A stretch of DNA of 64,000 nucleotides from Bacteroidales bacterium (GCA_028282785.1 JANQHE010000070.1:27024-91023), one strand, 5' to 3'; positions 25,581-34,781 are shown, counted from the first letter of the stretch. The notes: generated from the letters alone by a model not told the origin. A program made the numbers and translations.

Positions 25581-25666
25581 TGGGCTGAAGCCCATTTTAA
25601 CATAATGTTCTATAACCCCGGCATTAATACCGGGGTTAAAAGACTAACAACAAAGGACTTTAGTCC
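25581..25666. repeat. Cluster of three hairpins of REP type
   Basis: TGGGCT-GA-AGCCCA (25581-25594), AACCCCGG-8-CCGGGGTT (25614-25637) and GGACT-TT-AGTCC (25655-25666). Groups of short palindromes with 'GGGCTGAAGCCC', 'CCCCGGNATTAATNCCGGGG' and 'GGACTTTAGTCC' cores are a known style of dispersed extragenic repeat. They lie just before the PorV-like gene. Confidence 0.65.
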
Positions 25667-25683
25667 AAATTTGAGATAATGCG

Positions 25684-26757
25684 ATGGGGCGAAGAATATT
25701 TATACCGGTTTTAATTCTTATTACAAATATTGCTTACTCACAAACGGTTAAGTATAGTAATGAATTTCTGTCGATTGGAGTAGGAGCAAGAGCATTAAGT
25801 ATGTCTAATGCAATGGTTGCAAATACGAATGATGTAACTTCCGGATATTGGAATCCAGCCGGTTTAACTTCTTTACAAACAGATTTTGATGCCGGTCTAA
25901 TGCATGCGGAATATTTTGCCGGGATTGCTAAATATGATTATTTAGCCGGAGCAATGAAACTTGATACTAATAACTATTTGGGAGCAACTATTATTCGATT
26001 TGGAGTGGATGATATTCCAAATACAACAGATTTAATTGATAGTGATGGGAATTTGGATTATGATCGAATTTCCCGATTTTCAGCAGCTGATTATGCATTT
26101 TTGTTAAGTTATGCCCGAAACTCGAAATATCCCAACCTATCATATGGAGCAAATGTTAAAATCATCTATCGAAATATTGGAGAGTTCGCTTCAGCTTGGG
26201 GTTTTGGATTAGATTTCGGATTACAATACAAACTCAATAACTGGAAGTTTGGATTATTGGCAAGAGATGTTACTTCAACTTTCAATGCATGGACATTTAA
26301 CGAAGATGAATTAATGATTGAAGTGCAGGATTCGGTATTTAATTTTGCACCGGATAATTCATTAGAAATTACATTACCCAGAATTTTGCTGGGAGTTTCA
26401 AGGGATTTCACTATTTATAACAAATTTAAGGCATTAGCAGAAATTGATCTGGATTTTACTTTTGATGGGCAACGACATGTTTTAATAGAAGGTGATCCGA
26501 TAAGTATTGATCCTCATATTGGTATTGAAATAAACTATAATCAGTTAGCATTTATTCGTTTTGGCGTTGGGAATTTTCAAAGAATAGAAGAATTTGACAA
26601 TAAGGAATCTATGACTTTTCAACCAAATTTTGGAATTGGAATTCAGTTCAAAGGAGTTAGTATTGATTATGCACTAACCGATATAGGAGATCAGTCAATA
26701 GCATTATATTCTAATGTATTTTCATTACGATATTCATTCGATAGAAAATCGGAATAG
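25684..26757 (+). CDS. PorV/PorQ-family outer-membrane protein
   Basis: 357 residues. Residues 1-19 are a signal peptide (LILITNIAYS) followed by Gln. The N-terminal motif is that of the PorV/PorQ family: FLSIGVGARALSMSNAMVAN and TSGYWNPAGLTSL. The rest alternates strand-like segments and ends RYSFDRKSE, consistent with a FadL-like barrel. PorV carries cargo from the type IX translocon to the attachment complex; this is a paralogue or PorQ-like member and I cannot say which. It fits with the T9SS cargo genes at both ends of the window. Confidence 0.8.
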   Translation: MGRRIFIPVLILITNIAYSQTVKYSNEFLSIGVGARALSMSNAMVANTNDVTSGYWNPAGLTSLQTDFDAGLMHAEYFAGIAKYDYLAGAMKLDTNNYLGATIIRFGVDDIPNTTDLIDSDGNLDYDRISRFSAADYAFLLSYARNSKYPNLSYGANVKIIYRNIGEFASAWGFGLDFGLQYKLNNWKFGLLARDVTSTFNAWTFNEDELMIEVQDSVFNFAPDNSLEITLPRILLGVSRDFTIYNKFKALAEIDLDFTFDGQRHVLIEGDPISIDPHIGIEINYNQLAFIRFGVGNFQRIEEFDNKESMTFQPNFGIGIQFKGVSIDYALTDIGDQSIALYSNVFSLRYSFDRKSE

Positions 26758-26806
26758 ATGCCTTCAATAAATTAGTTACATTTGTTTAAAGCAAATTTAC
26801 CAGGTT

Positions 26807-27235
26807 ATGATTATCGCAGTAGATTTTGATGGAACTATAGTAGAGCATGAATATCCTAAAATAGGTAAGCCCAAGCTGTTTGCCTTTGAAACTATGAAAG
26901 CATTGCAGGAGAAAGGTCATCAATTAATTTTGTGGACATATCGATCAGGAGATGAATTAAAAGAAGCAGTGGAATTTTGCAGGAAAAATGGGATAGAATT
27001 TTATGCTGTCAATAAAAACTATCCTGAAGAAGTTTATGATGAATCAATGAGCCGAAAAATAATGGCAGATGTTTACATCGATGATAGAAACATTGGAGGC
27101 TTTTTAGGTTGGAGTGAAATATGGAAGCTGTTAAATCCTGATATTTATTCCGATAATGTTAAAAAACAAATAAAAGTTTTTACTGCTCGAAGAGGATCAT
27201 TTTTGAAAAGAAATAAAAAGAAAAAAAATAATTAG
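26807..27235 (+). CDS. HAD-like hydrolase of the BT0820 type
   Basis: 142 residues. Motif I of the HAD superfamily is at the very N-terminus: IAVDFDGTIVEHEYP (Asp6 and Asp8). HQLILWTYRSGDEL supplies the motif II Thr, and MADVYIDDRNIGGF the acidic motif IV. It has no cap domain, so it probably acts on a large or exposed phosphate substrate, which is unknown. The last residues are lysine-rich. It is followed after one base by the glutaminyl cyclase gene. Confidence 0.8.
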   Translation: MIIAVDFDGTIVEHEYPKIGKPKLFAFETMKALQEKGHQLILWTYRSGDELKEAVEFCRKNGIEFYAVNKNYPEEVYDESMSRKIMADVYIDDRNIGGFLGWSEIWKLLNPDIYSDNVKKQIKVFTARRGSFLKRNKKKKNN

Positions 27236-27236
27236 C

Positions 27237-28331
27237 ATGAGTAAATTCAACTTTTTAATAATTGCTTTATCTCTATTACAATTTTCTTGTTCTCAGCAAG
27301 AGAGAAGTTCAAAGCAAGAAGTAAAACCTCAAGCCCAAAATACAGTTAAACGAGTTTCAGTAATAAAAATTGATTCTCCTAAAGCAGGCGAAATGTTTAC
27401 AATTGGTGATGAAATTGATATTCAACTTTCATTAAAAGAATCAGATATTAATATTGATTCATTGATAGTTGAAACAAAAGGAAAAAAAGCAGGACTATCA
27501 CCGGATAATTTAAATTTTACCTGGCAAACAAAACATTTAAATACAGGAACTAATCAGTTAAAAGTATTTGCATATTCAGATGGAAATAAAGTGGATAGCT
27601 ATTATTTAAAATTAAGATTTAAATCAGATATTAAACCTGAACTCTATGAATGTAAAATTGTAAATACTTATCCACATGATAAAAAGGCTTACACGCAGGG
27701 ACTATTTTTTGATAATGGGATTATGTACGAAGGAACTGGCCAAAATGGACAATCTTCACTAAGGAAAGTAGACTATAAAACAGGAAAGTTACTTGCTAAG
27801 TTGAGTTTAGAGGAAAAATATTTTGGAGAAGGAATTACGGCATTTAATGATAAAATAATACAACTTACCTGGAGATCTAAAACTGGTTTTGTTTATGATA
27901 AGAATTCATTTAAATTAATAACTACTCTAAAATATGCTACAGAAGGTTGGGGAATAACAACCGATGGACAAAAACTTATTATGAGTGATGGTACGCAAAC
28001 AATTCATTTTCTTGACCCGCAATATTTCAATAAAATTGGACAAATTGAGGTATATGATCAGGACGGACCGGTTGATAGCATAAATGAACTTGAATATATT
28101 GATGGAATAGTGTATGCTAATATCTGGCAATCAGAATATATAATTGCATTTGATCCTGAAACGGGAAAGGTTTTAAAACGCATAGATTGTAGAAAAATAG
28201 TTCCAAATGGTTATCAGGGAGAGCAAGATAATGTTTTAAATGGCATTGCATTTGATAAAGAAAATGAACGATACTTTATAACTGGTAAGCGCTGGCCAAG
28301 TTTATTCGAGGTTAAATTTGTAAAAATGTAA
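27237..28331 (+). CDS. Glutaminyl-peptide cyclotransferase, lipoprotein
   Basis: 364 residues. A lipoprotein signal ends in LLQFSC (Cys18), so it is anchored to a membrane facing the periplasm. Residues about 45-130 are an Ig-like domain; residues 135-364 are a five-bladed propeller of the plant-type glutamine cyclotransferase family (PF05096): YPHDKKAYTQGLFF, YEGTGQNGQSSLRKVD, ILTWRSK-like QLTWRSKTGFVYD, EGWGITTDGQ, INELEYIDGIVYANIWQ, VLNGIAFDKENERYFITGK. It converts N-terminal Gln to pyroglutamate. Many exported proteins of this window have Gln directly after the signal peptide, and these are the natural substrates. Confidence 0.88.
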   Translation: MSKFNFLIIALSLLQFSCSQQERSSKQEVKPQAQNTVKRVSVIKIDSPKAGEMFTIGDEIDIQLSLKESDINIDSLIVETKGKKAGLSPDNLNFTWQTKHLNTGTNQLKVFAYSDGNKVDSYYLKLRFKSDIKPELYECKIVNTYPHDKKAYTQGLFFDNGIMYEGTGQNGQSSLRKVDYKTGKLLAKLSLEEKYFGEGITAFNDKIIQLTWRSKTGFVYDKNSFKLITTLKYATEGWGITTDGQKLIMSDGTQTIHFLDPQYFNKIGQIEVYDQDGPVDSINELEYIDGIVYANIWQSEYIIAFDPETGKVLKRIDCRKIVPNGYQGEQDNVLNGIAFDKENERYFITGKRWPSLFEVKFVKM

Positions 28332-28335
28332 TACC

Positions 28336-28687
28336 ATGATACGGATCATTATAGCAATAATGCTTCTGGGACATGGTTTAGCACATATTTCGGTTTTTTA
28401 GTTTCATAGATAAAAATATTGATAAATCCTGGATATTTCCAAAGAATATTTTAATTAAAAGGGTGGTAGGAATTTGGTTATTAGTTTTAATTTGTTTTTT
28501 TAACAGCAGGTTTAAGTATCTTTTTGCATTTTTATGATTGGAATGTACTAACTAATGCAGGAGCATTTTATTTATATGTATAATAATACCTTGTTAGAAT
28601 GTTGTGCTATTAAAAACAAAACTTGGATTAATACTTAATATATTTTTGCTGCTTTATTTCTTTAACTTTTTTAATCCGACTTTTTAA
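28336..28687 (+). pseudogene. Decayed gene for a small four-helix membrane protein
   Basis: Read across frames this stretch gives MIRIIIAIMLLGHGLAHISV, then DKSWIFPKNILIKRVVGIWL, then LTAGLSIFLHFYDWNVLTNA, then KLGLILNIFLLLYFFNFFNP and a stop at 28685. The pieces have the order of a short membrane protein of four helices. The first two frame changes fall in T-runs (about 28394-28399 and 28495-28501), and a stop lies near 28580-28600. Either this is a pseudogene or the T-runs are miscounted. Confidence 0.6.
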
Positions 28688-28716
28688 AAAAGGCCATCCC
28701 TGCATTAACAGGAATG
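28683..28716 (-). terminator. Intrinsic terminator of the sigma-factor operon
   Basis: On the minus strand CATTCCTG (28716-28709) pairs with CAGGGATG (28702-28695), allowing one G-T-like mismatch, and is followed by GCC and a T-run (28691-28686). It is just downstream of the repeat-protein gene. Confidence 0.7.
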
Positions 28717-28729
28717 ACTTTAATTTATT

Positions 28730-30040
28730 CTAATCTAAATCGATATTTGCATCGTAAGCTTTAAATTTTATGGCGCATTTGGGATTTTCGCTTGTAGCTC
28801 CTTCAAATGAATGCTTGTTGCTTTCTTTTATATGAAGGTCTTTTACTTTAATTCTGTCTTTTGGGAAATCTATATCTCCATAGGTAGTTTCAAAATCCAA
28901 ACTAAACTCAAGATTTGAAGATAAGGGTAGATTTATTGTTCCATATCTGAAATCACCATAAAATTTCTCAAAACTTGATTCAACCGCTCCTACGTTAAGG
29001 TCCAGTTCATAAGCACTTGGCACTTCAATAGATTTGGTAATTTTTTGGAAACTTACATTATCATATTTAGATTCCTGGATTGAGAATTCACCAACTGTAG
29101 CAGCATATATTTTAGCTTCGTATAAATTGTTACATTTAAATACATCAACGTTTTGAGCTCTAAATTTGGAATATTTTGAAGTATATTCAACCTTTTTAAC
29201 ATTTAGCACTTCAATGTCTGTTTCATATACATCTATTGTAATAAGATCAACATTACTGGCTATGTTGATATTGGAATACTTAGCTTGCCCGGTTATTCCC
29301 TGCTTAAGGTTTTGAAATTCAAACTCATCTTCGTACGAATTAATAGCTAACTTTCCTACATTCTCAAATTTATATTCGGAGTATTTCGTATTAGCAATGA
29401 TTTCATTAATTTCTTTGGCTTCAATTTCACACTCATATACATCAAACCTGGCTTTTTCTCCTTTACCCAATTCAGCGGAACTATACTTCATATCGAAATC
29501 ACCCTTGTTAAAGCTTACCAATGTAAGGTCAACCTCATACAAATCAAAATCAACATTTCCCTTTAAAGTAGCAATATCAATATTATTATATTTACTTTTC
29601 AGATCAAAATTGATACTTTCCGGAATCCATAAAGTGTATTTAACTTTGTATTTATCAATTCGAATTGTTTTACCACTTACTAAGGTAATTTTCTTGAAAG
29701 GTCCAATAATTATGGTATTCTTTGCCAAATCAGTTTCTATTTTTAATGAATTAGGTGTACTTGAAACTTCCGGATTTTTAAATACTTCAATTAATTTTTC
29801 CTGGTCATCGGGATCTCCGCCACTAATAATAATTTCGCCCATTATTTTAACTTCACCTTTGTTCCAGGTATTTACCTTTAGGTCCGTGTCATAGCAAGAA
29901 AAGTTAAAATTACCTGTAGAACTTATTTTATAAATTTTTTCAAAAGATTCTTTTCGTTCTTGTGCAATGTTTGTATTTATTATTACTACAACTAAAATTG
30001 AAGTTAAAAGAACCTTATATATTTGTTTTGTTGTTTTCAT
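28730..30040 (-). CDS. Exported protein with six 35-residue beta repeats (DUF4097/adhesin-like)
   Basis: 436 residues. Signal peptide (residues 1-26, ending NTNIA) followed by Gln. From about residue 145 a repeat is visible: a YE-x-[DEK] motif at Tyr168, 202, 236, 272, 307 and 344 (spacing 34-37) alternates with KY[SND] at Tyr151, 186, 220, 255, 290 and 326. This predicts a right-handed beta-solenoid, as in DUF4097 proteins. It is the last gene of a sigma factor / anti-sigma operon; its start overlaps the preceding gene by 26 bp. It may be a stress-induced surface or periplasmic scaffold. The function is unknown. Confidence 0.7.
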   Translation of the reverse strand: MKTTKQIYKVLLTSILVVVIINTNIAQERKESFEKIYKISSTGNFNFSCYDTDLKVNTWNKGEVKIMGEIIISGGDPDDQEKLIEVFKNPEVSSTPNSLKIETDLAKNTIIIGPFKKITLVSGKTIRIDKYKVKYTLWIPESINFDLKSKYNNIDIATLKGNVDFDLYEVDLTLVSFNKGDFDMKYSSAELGKGEKARFDVYECEIEAKEINEIIANTKYSEYKFENVGKLAINSYEDEFEFQNLKQGITGQAKYSNINIASNVDLITIDVYETDIEVLNVKKVEYTSKYSKFRAQNVDVFKCNNLYEAKIYAATVGEFSIQESKYDNVSFQKITKSIEVPSAYELDLNVGAVESSFEKFYGDFRYGTINLPLSSNLEFSLDFETTYGDIDFPKDRIKVKDLHIKESNKHSFEGATSENPKCAIKFKAYDANIDLD

Positions 30041-30539
30041 ATTTCTGATTTTTTTCTATTTCGTTTAACATTCTGTCTAAAAGTTTAATTTTTTTTTGAT
30101 AAAGATCCATCAACGAGTTTAGTAATTTGGGATTTGGACCATGTTTAGAGAGATCTTTCGAGTATTTATTTATAAGTGTATCAATATACTCAAGATCCCT
30201 AAAATTTGATGTTAGAAGTTCTTCATCATAATTTGTTGCGGCTAAAACCTGATAGTAAGTTTTAATTTGATTTTGGAATTGAGCTTCCTGTTTTGCAAGA
30301 TCTGGATCGATTTTTGCCAAAATCAACCGTTGATTATTACGTAAAAAAATAACTTGATAAGTTGTAACTGATAAAGTAATTAATACGATAACTGCAGCTG
30401 CAATTTTTAAAATCAAAAATCGTTTTTGTCTCGGTTTTTTATTTAAGGAATGAGAAATCCCGGTCCATAAATAATCCTCGTCAGGCATTTCAACATCGAG
30501 CTGATTTCTGTTTTTACGTATAAACTCTTCAATATTCAT
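30015..30539 (-). CDS. Probable membrane anti-sigma factor
   Basis: 174 residues. The N-terminal 40 residues are soluble (MNIEEFIRKNRNQLDVEMPD), then one membrane segment (about 44-64, LKIAAAVIVLITLSVTTYQV), then a helical periplasmic part rich in Lys, Asp and Gln. Size, topology and position directly after an ECF sigma gene (11-bp overlap) are those of an anti-sigma factor. The sequence does not show a clear zinc-binding motif. It overlaps the following gene by 26 bp, so all three are translated together. Confidence 0.7.
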   Translation of the reverse strand: MNIEEFIRKNRNQLDVEMPDEDYLWTGISHSLNKKPRQKRFLILKIAAAVIVLITLSVTTYQVIFLRNNQRLILAKIDPDLAKQEAQFQNQIKTYYQVLAATNYDEELLTSNFRDLEYIDTLINKYSKDLSKHGPNPKLLNSLMDLYQKKIKLLDRMLNEIEKNQKYENNKTNI

Positions 30540-31080
30540 AACGAATCTCCTTTTTTAATTTCTCACGTAATAATTTTTTAGCACGCAGATACTGAGATTT
30601 TGATGTTGATTCTGTTATTTTCAAGATTTCAGCAATTTCTTTGTGTCTATAACCTTCTAATAAATAAAGGTTGAGAACAACCCTTGCCTTTTCGGGCAGA
30701 GATTTAATGGATTCATGAACAAGCTTTGGATCAACTTGAGGAAGGGTTTCTTCACTTTCATTACTCGGAATTTGAATATTCTCTATTTCAAGAAAATTTT
30801 GCTTTTTCTTTCTTAAGAATGTAATGGATAGATTAATAACTATTCGTTTTAACCATGATCCAAACGAAGATTCTCCTCTAAATGAATCCAAATTGTTAAA
30901 AGCTTTAACAAACGATTCTTGTATAATATCTTCTGCATCGTATTGGTTCGAAACCATTCTAATACATGTATTATACATAGCTTGTACATATAATTTATAC
31001 AGCCTGTACATCGACTGTTGGTCACCTTTACGTGCACCATTAATTAATTTAGCATGCGTTTCTAGATTCTTTTCGCCCAA
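30529..31080 (-). CDS. ECF-type RNA polymerase sigma factor
   Basis: 183 residues with region 2 (YRLYKLYVQAMYNTCIRMVS, NQYDAEDIIQESFVKAF with the conserved DAEDIIQE, SFGSWLKRIVINLS) and region 4 (LPEKARVVLNLYLLEGYRHK, EIAEILKITESTSKSQYLRA). It directs RNA polymerase to a regulon probably including its own operon. Anti-sigma-like and repeat-protein genes follow with overlaps. The promoter region (31081-31275) also holds a 6-bp palindrome CTTGCC-AGCA-GGCAAG at 31171-31186. Confidence 0.93.
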   Translation of the reverse strand: MGEKNLETHAKLINGARKGDQQSMYRLYKLYVQAMYNTCIRMVSNQYDAEDIIQESFVKAFNNLDSFRGESSFGSWLKRIVINLSITFLRKKKQNFLEIENIQIPSNESEETLPQVDPKLVHESIKSLPEKARVVLNLYLLEGYRHKEIAEILKITESTSKSQYLRAKKLLREKLKKEIRYEY

Positions 31081-31275
31081 ATCCTTTTTTCTTTATAGAC
31101 TAAACGAAATTTAAAAAGATGGAAAAATTTTTAAATTTTCATTCAAAATTTGAAAATAAATACCAAGCTGCTTGCCAGCAGGCAAGAATACAAATAGCAA
31201 ATTACAATTAAGGATTGATAATTTGAGAATTGGAACTTATTTGTTATTTGAGTTTTGATATTTGGAATTTATACA

Positions 31276-32013
31276 TTACATTTTTTTAATTCTTACCTCA
31301 ATTTCTTTTTCATCCTTAAGTAGTTCTAATAGCTGTGAAGTATCTGTTTTACCGTAATGGTAAGGGTATAATACCTCAGGTTTAAATTCTTTTGCAGCAT
31401 CAGCTACCATTTCCGGGGTCATAGTATATGGTAAATTCATTGGTAAAAATGCAACATTAATATTTTCCAGTGATTTTATTTCCGGTATATTTTCCGTATC
31501 ACCGGCAACCAATACTTTTTTATCTCCGAAAGTAATAACATACCCGTTTCCTTCTCCTTTAGGATGAAATGGATTTCCGTTTTCTCTTTTATGCTTAATA
31601 TTATAAGCAGGTATGGCTTCAATTTCCAATTGATTAATATTTAAAATGTCACCATTGTTCATTACAATAATATCAGATAAATTCTCGCTCATTTCCTGAC
31701 ATTTTTTAGTAAGAATGATTTTTGTATTTTCTTTTTTAAGTAATGCAATGGCATTTAAATCCAAATGATCTCCGTGATGGTGTGTAATCAAAATTAGATC
31801 CGCATCAGGATAGTTTTCATAATCACCCATTCTGGTCACAGGATCTACATGAATTACCTTTCCATCAAATTCAAAAAATATTGAACCATGTTTAACAAAA
31901 TGAATGGATAAATCTCCCTTGTTTGTTTCAAATATATCTGTTTGTAGGTCTTGTGCAAATGTTATAACAGCAAATAATATAGAAGTTAGGACTAATGGAA
32001 TTATTTTTTTCAT
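31276..32013 (-). CDS. Exported MBL-fold metallo-hydrolase
   Basis: 245 residues. A signal peptide (ending AVITFA) precedes Gln. The metallo-beta-lactamase fold is of the UlaG-like type: HVDPVTRMGDYENYPDADLI, then the metal motif ITHHHGDHLD (about residues 75-84), VLVAGDTENIP (Asp metal ligand), and YPYHYGKTDTSQL with the last His. Such proteins are often predicted as L-ascorbate 6-phosphate lactonase-like, but a periplasmic location makes another substrate more likely. The gene is single, with no clear operon partner. Confidence 0.85.
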   Translation of the reverse strand: MKKIIPLVLTSILFAVITFAQDLQTDIFETNKGDLSIHFVKHGSIFFEFDGKVIHVDPVTRMGDYENYPDADLILITHHHGDHLDLNAIALLKKENTKIILTKKCQEMSENLSDIIVMNNGDILNINQLEIEAIPAYNIKHKRENGNPFHPKGEGNGYVITFGDKKVLVAGDTENIPEIKSLENINVAFLPMNLPYTMTPEMVADAAKEFKPEVLYPYHYGKTDTSQLLELLKDEKEIEVRIKKM

Positions 32014-32076
32014 GATATCATCTTTTGATTAGAGATTAAATTTACTGAATATATAATGGAGTATCAATACATATAA

Positions 32077-32113
32077 AAGAAAACATCCGAGTTATAATTT
32101 AGTTCGGATGTTT
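32077..32113 (-). terminator. Intrinsic terminator of the DUF5916 gene
   Basis: AAACATCCGA (32081-32090) and TCGGATGTTT (32104-32113) form a 10-bp stem with a 13-base loop; on the minus strand it is followed by TTTTCTTTT. Confidence 0.85.
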
Positions 32114-32141
32114 ATATGATAATTTTAAAGACTTTAATATT

Positions 32142-34781
32142 CTAACTAGCGATTCTAAATGAAAGTTTTACTAATAATACATTATATGGGTGTAAGTTAA
32201 ATAAAGTGTCGAAATCATCTTTAAATGAAAAATTACCAGTACTTTCACTTCCTGTTTTACTTTGTGTCCAAACAAGATATAATAATGATCCGGGACGATA
32301 TTCCCATCGAACTACAAGATTAGACCTAAACTGTTTAAAATTGAAATCGTATTCTTCATCAAGGTAGTCTTGAAAAGTATCACCATCTTCCGGATAACTT
32401 GACCAGGAAACATCTGTGCTATATCTATCTGTATAATTATCAGCTTTAGGATTAATAACATATTTTGGATCGGAATAATCTCCTGCACTTACAAATGGTG
32501 ATCCATAAAACTGTATGGTTAAATCCGGTGTTATAGTATAATCAATACGTACGGTTAAGTCTGTTGTAACTCGATTTATTTGAGCAAAAATATATCTTTC
32601 CTCATCGTTATATTCTTCAGAATCTACATATTGCATTTCATTCCAAGAAAATGAAATATCTGGCAGAAATGAAATTCTTAGCGCGTCAAAAGGCCTGTAA
32701 ATTACATCAATTCCATACCAGTTGCTGTTTTGTGATTTATCAAATCCGTTATAAATACCAGCATTACCATAAAATTGAACTTTTTTTCTTCCGTCTGTTC
32801 CAAAATTCATACCTAAATTCCAACCTCCGGGTACCTTAATTGAAGGACCTCCGCGTAAAGTAGTATTAGATGTAGCTTCACCTTCAATATTACCCCAACT
32901 GCCAAAAGACCAATGATTTTTAAATTCCATCCAGGTGTTTGCACTAACTCCGTAATAAGAATTATTTAATCCAAAATCCCAATTGCTCCATTGATCAGCA
33001 CCAATATTTATACTCCTAAAAATACCGAATGGTTCTGTCCATCTATATCCGGCATAAATTACCTGAAGAATTGCATCAGACTTTTGCTGATACCCTACAT
33101 CATTTAGTTCAAAGCCAGGGGAGTGCCATGTAACCCAAGATCCCCATCTAAATCCTCTATTGGCCAGTTTACTGAACTGTATAAGCCCTGATGTTCCGGT
33201 CAAACTTGTTCTGGTTGAATCATACGTGGTGTAGTCATTATCTGGTCGTTGGAAGTATCTCCTGGATGACCTTTGTTGTGTTATAATTGCAGTAGAATCT
33301 CCTTTAATATGACTCATAGCATATTTAAGTGTTAATGCATATTTTTTATCCTTAAAATATTGGATTAGGTCAATTCCTCCGGTATATGCATCGGTATTTA
33401 GATAATTTAAATGATCATCATTAATAAAGCGATTTGTTGATGTGATCATTCCCCCGATAATGGTATTATTATCATTAAAGTCCTTTTGAATTCTACCTAC
33501 AAAATAGTTTGTAAGCGGTTCAACAGTTTCTTCGATTTCATTTACTTCATCTGTATCTTCATCGTAACGCATTACTTTTGCTTTTTCTTCTGCAGTAATA
33601 CTTTCAATAATCCCAATAGATAAACCGTTTTTTGTTTTACCCGTAAGTTTTAATGCTCCAAGAATAGTTGTATTATCCGGGATATCGGCATATTCTTCCA
33701 AATCACTGTCGATATCCGGATCATAGTCTGGAGCACGTCCGATTCTACGTGAATAAAATAAATTGTTTCTCCAGAATGGCCCTCCTCTTGAAACTCTGAA
33801 ATCAGTAATATTTCTGTTTTCAATAAAGAATGGTCTTTTTTCTTGAAAATATGTCTCAAAAGCTGTCAGGTTGACTTCTGACGGATCAGCTTCAACTTGT
33901 CCGAAATCAGGATTTATTGTAAAATCTAATGTAAAGTCATTCGTAATACCAAGTTTACCATCTACTCCAAATCCAATAGTATTATCGGTACCATCCTCTT
34001 TGTAAGGGTTACCCTCTTCTTTTTCGTAATATTCTTTTTTAGCAACTATATATGGAGAAATTTCTGCTTGTCTTTTAGGTTTAATATTTTTAATACCATG
34101 AAGTTCACCAAAATGTCGAACATAGCCAGACTCGTCCTTAGAAAAGTATGCCCAATGCGATCTTTCTTCCTCTCTAAATATTCGTCTTGTCACCTGAAAT
34201 CCCCAGATTTGCTGTACTTTATTATTACTAAATCTTAATTGTGTATAAGGGATTTTCATTTCAGCAATCCAGCCTTCTTTGTCGATACTTGTTTTTAATT
34301 CCCAAATCGGGTCCCATGTAGAATCCCAATTGTTACCATCATTAGAAACAGCTTCGTCGCCCTTTACGCCGGAAACAGATCCGGTAAAAGAAAAAGCAGT
34401 ACGTTTGTCAAAATAGCTATCGATGTTTACTTCTACCCAATCACCATCAAAGCCATCTCTTCTTGACATTCGTTTTACTATTTTATCCGGCTCAGTATCG
34501 TAAGCACGAATTAAAATATATAGATTGTTATCATCATATAATATTTTAAATGCAGTTTTTTGAGATGGATCCGCACCATCATTCGGATCTTTTTGGGTAA
34601 AATCACCTGACCATTCTACAATGTCCCAAGTTCCTTCATCAATTAGTCCGTCAATTCTGGGCGGACCATTTTGAATTCTTTTTGTGGTATATATTCTTTT
34701 TTGTTTTGTATTTTCTTGAGCTACTGTAAAAAAACTCAAAAAGAATAAAAATACAATTATAAAAAATTGTTTATATCTCAT
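32142..34781 (-). CDS. Large outer-membrane protein, CBM9-like plus DUF5916
   Basis: 879 residues. Signal peptide ending FFTVA, then Gln. Residues about 30-230 are a carbohydrate-binding family 9-like domain: PPRIDGLIDEGTWD, DDNNLYILIRAYDTEPDKI, DGDWVEVNIDSYFDKRTAFS, WIAEMKIPYTQLRF. Residues about 245-879 are the DUF5916 region with strand-rich barrel features: DFTLDFTINPDFGQVEADPS, EVNLTAFETYFQEKRPFFIE, NLFYSRRIG. These proteins are widespread in Bacteroidota and predicted to sit in the outer membrane; a sugar ligand is possible but unproven. It is single-gene with its own terminator. Confidence 0.85.
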   Translation of the reverse strand: MRYKQFFIIVFLFFLSFFTVAQENTKQKRIYTTKRIQNGPPRIDGLIDEGTWDIVEWSGDFTQKDPNDGADPSQKTAFKILYDDNNLYILIRAYDTEPDKIVKRMSRRDGFDGDWVEVNIDSYFDKRTAFSFTGSVSGVKGDEAVSNDGNNWDSTWDPIWELKTSIDKEGWIAEMKIPYTQLRFSNNKVQQIWGFQVTRRIFREEERSHWAYFSKDESGYVRHFGELHGIKNIKPKRQAEISPYIVAKKEYYEKEEGNPYKEDGTDNTIGFGVDGKLGITNDFTLDFTINPDFGQVEADPSEVNLTAFETYFQEKRPFFIENRNITDFRVSRGGPFWRNNLFYSRRIGRAPDYDPDIDSDLEEYADIPDNTTILGALKLTGKTKNGLSIGIIESITAEEKAKVMRYDEDTDEVNEIEETVEPLTNYFVGRIQKDFNDNNTIIGGMITSTNRFINDDHLNYLNTDAYTGGIDLIQYFKDKKYALTLKYAMSHIKGDSTAIITQQRSSRRYFQRPDNDYTTYDSTRTSLTGTSGLIQFSKLANRGFRWGSWVTWHSPGFELNDVGYQQKSDAILQVIYAGYRWTEPFGIFRSINIGADQWSNWDFGLNNSYYGVSANTWMEFKNHWSFGSWGNIEGEATSNTTLRGGPSIKVPGGWNLGMNFGTDGRKKVQFYGNAGIYNGFDKSQNSNWYGIDVIYRPFDALRISFLPDISFSWNEMQYVDSEEYNDEERYIFAQINRVTTDLTVRIDYTITPDLTIQFYGSPFVSAGDYSDPKYVINPKADNYTDRYSTDVSWSSYPEDGDTFQDYLDEEYDFNFKQFRSNLVVRWEYRPGSLLYLVWTQSKTGSESTGNFSFKDDFDTLFNLHPYNVLLVKLSFRIAS

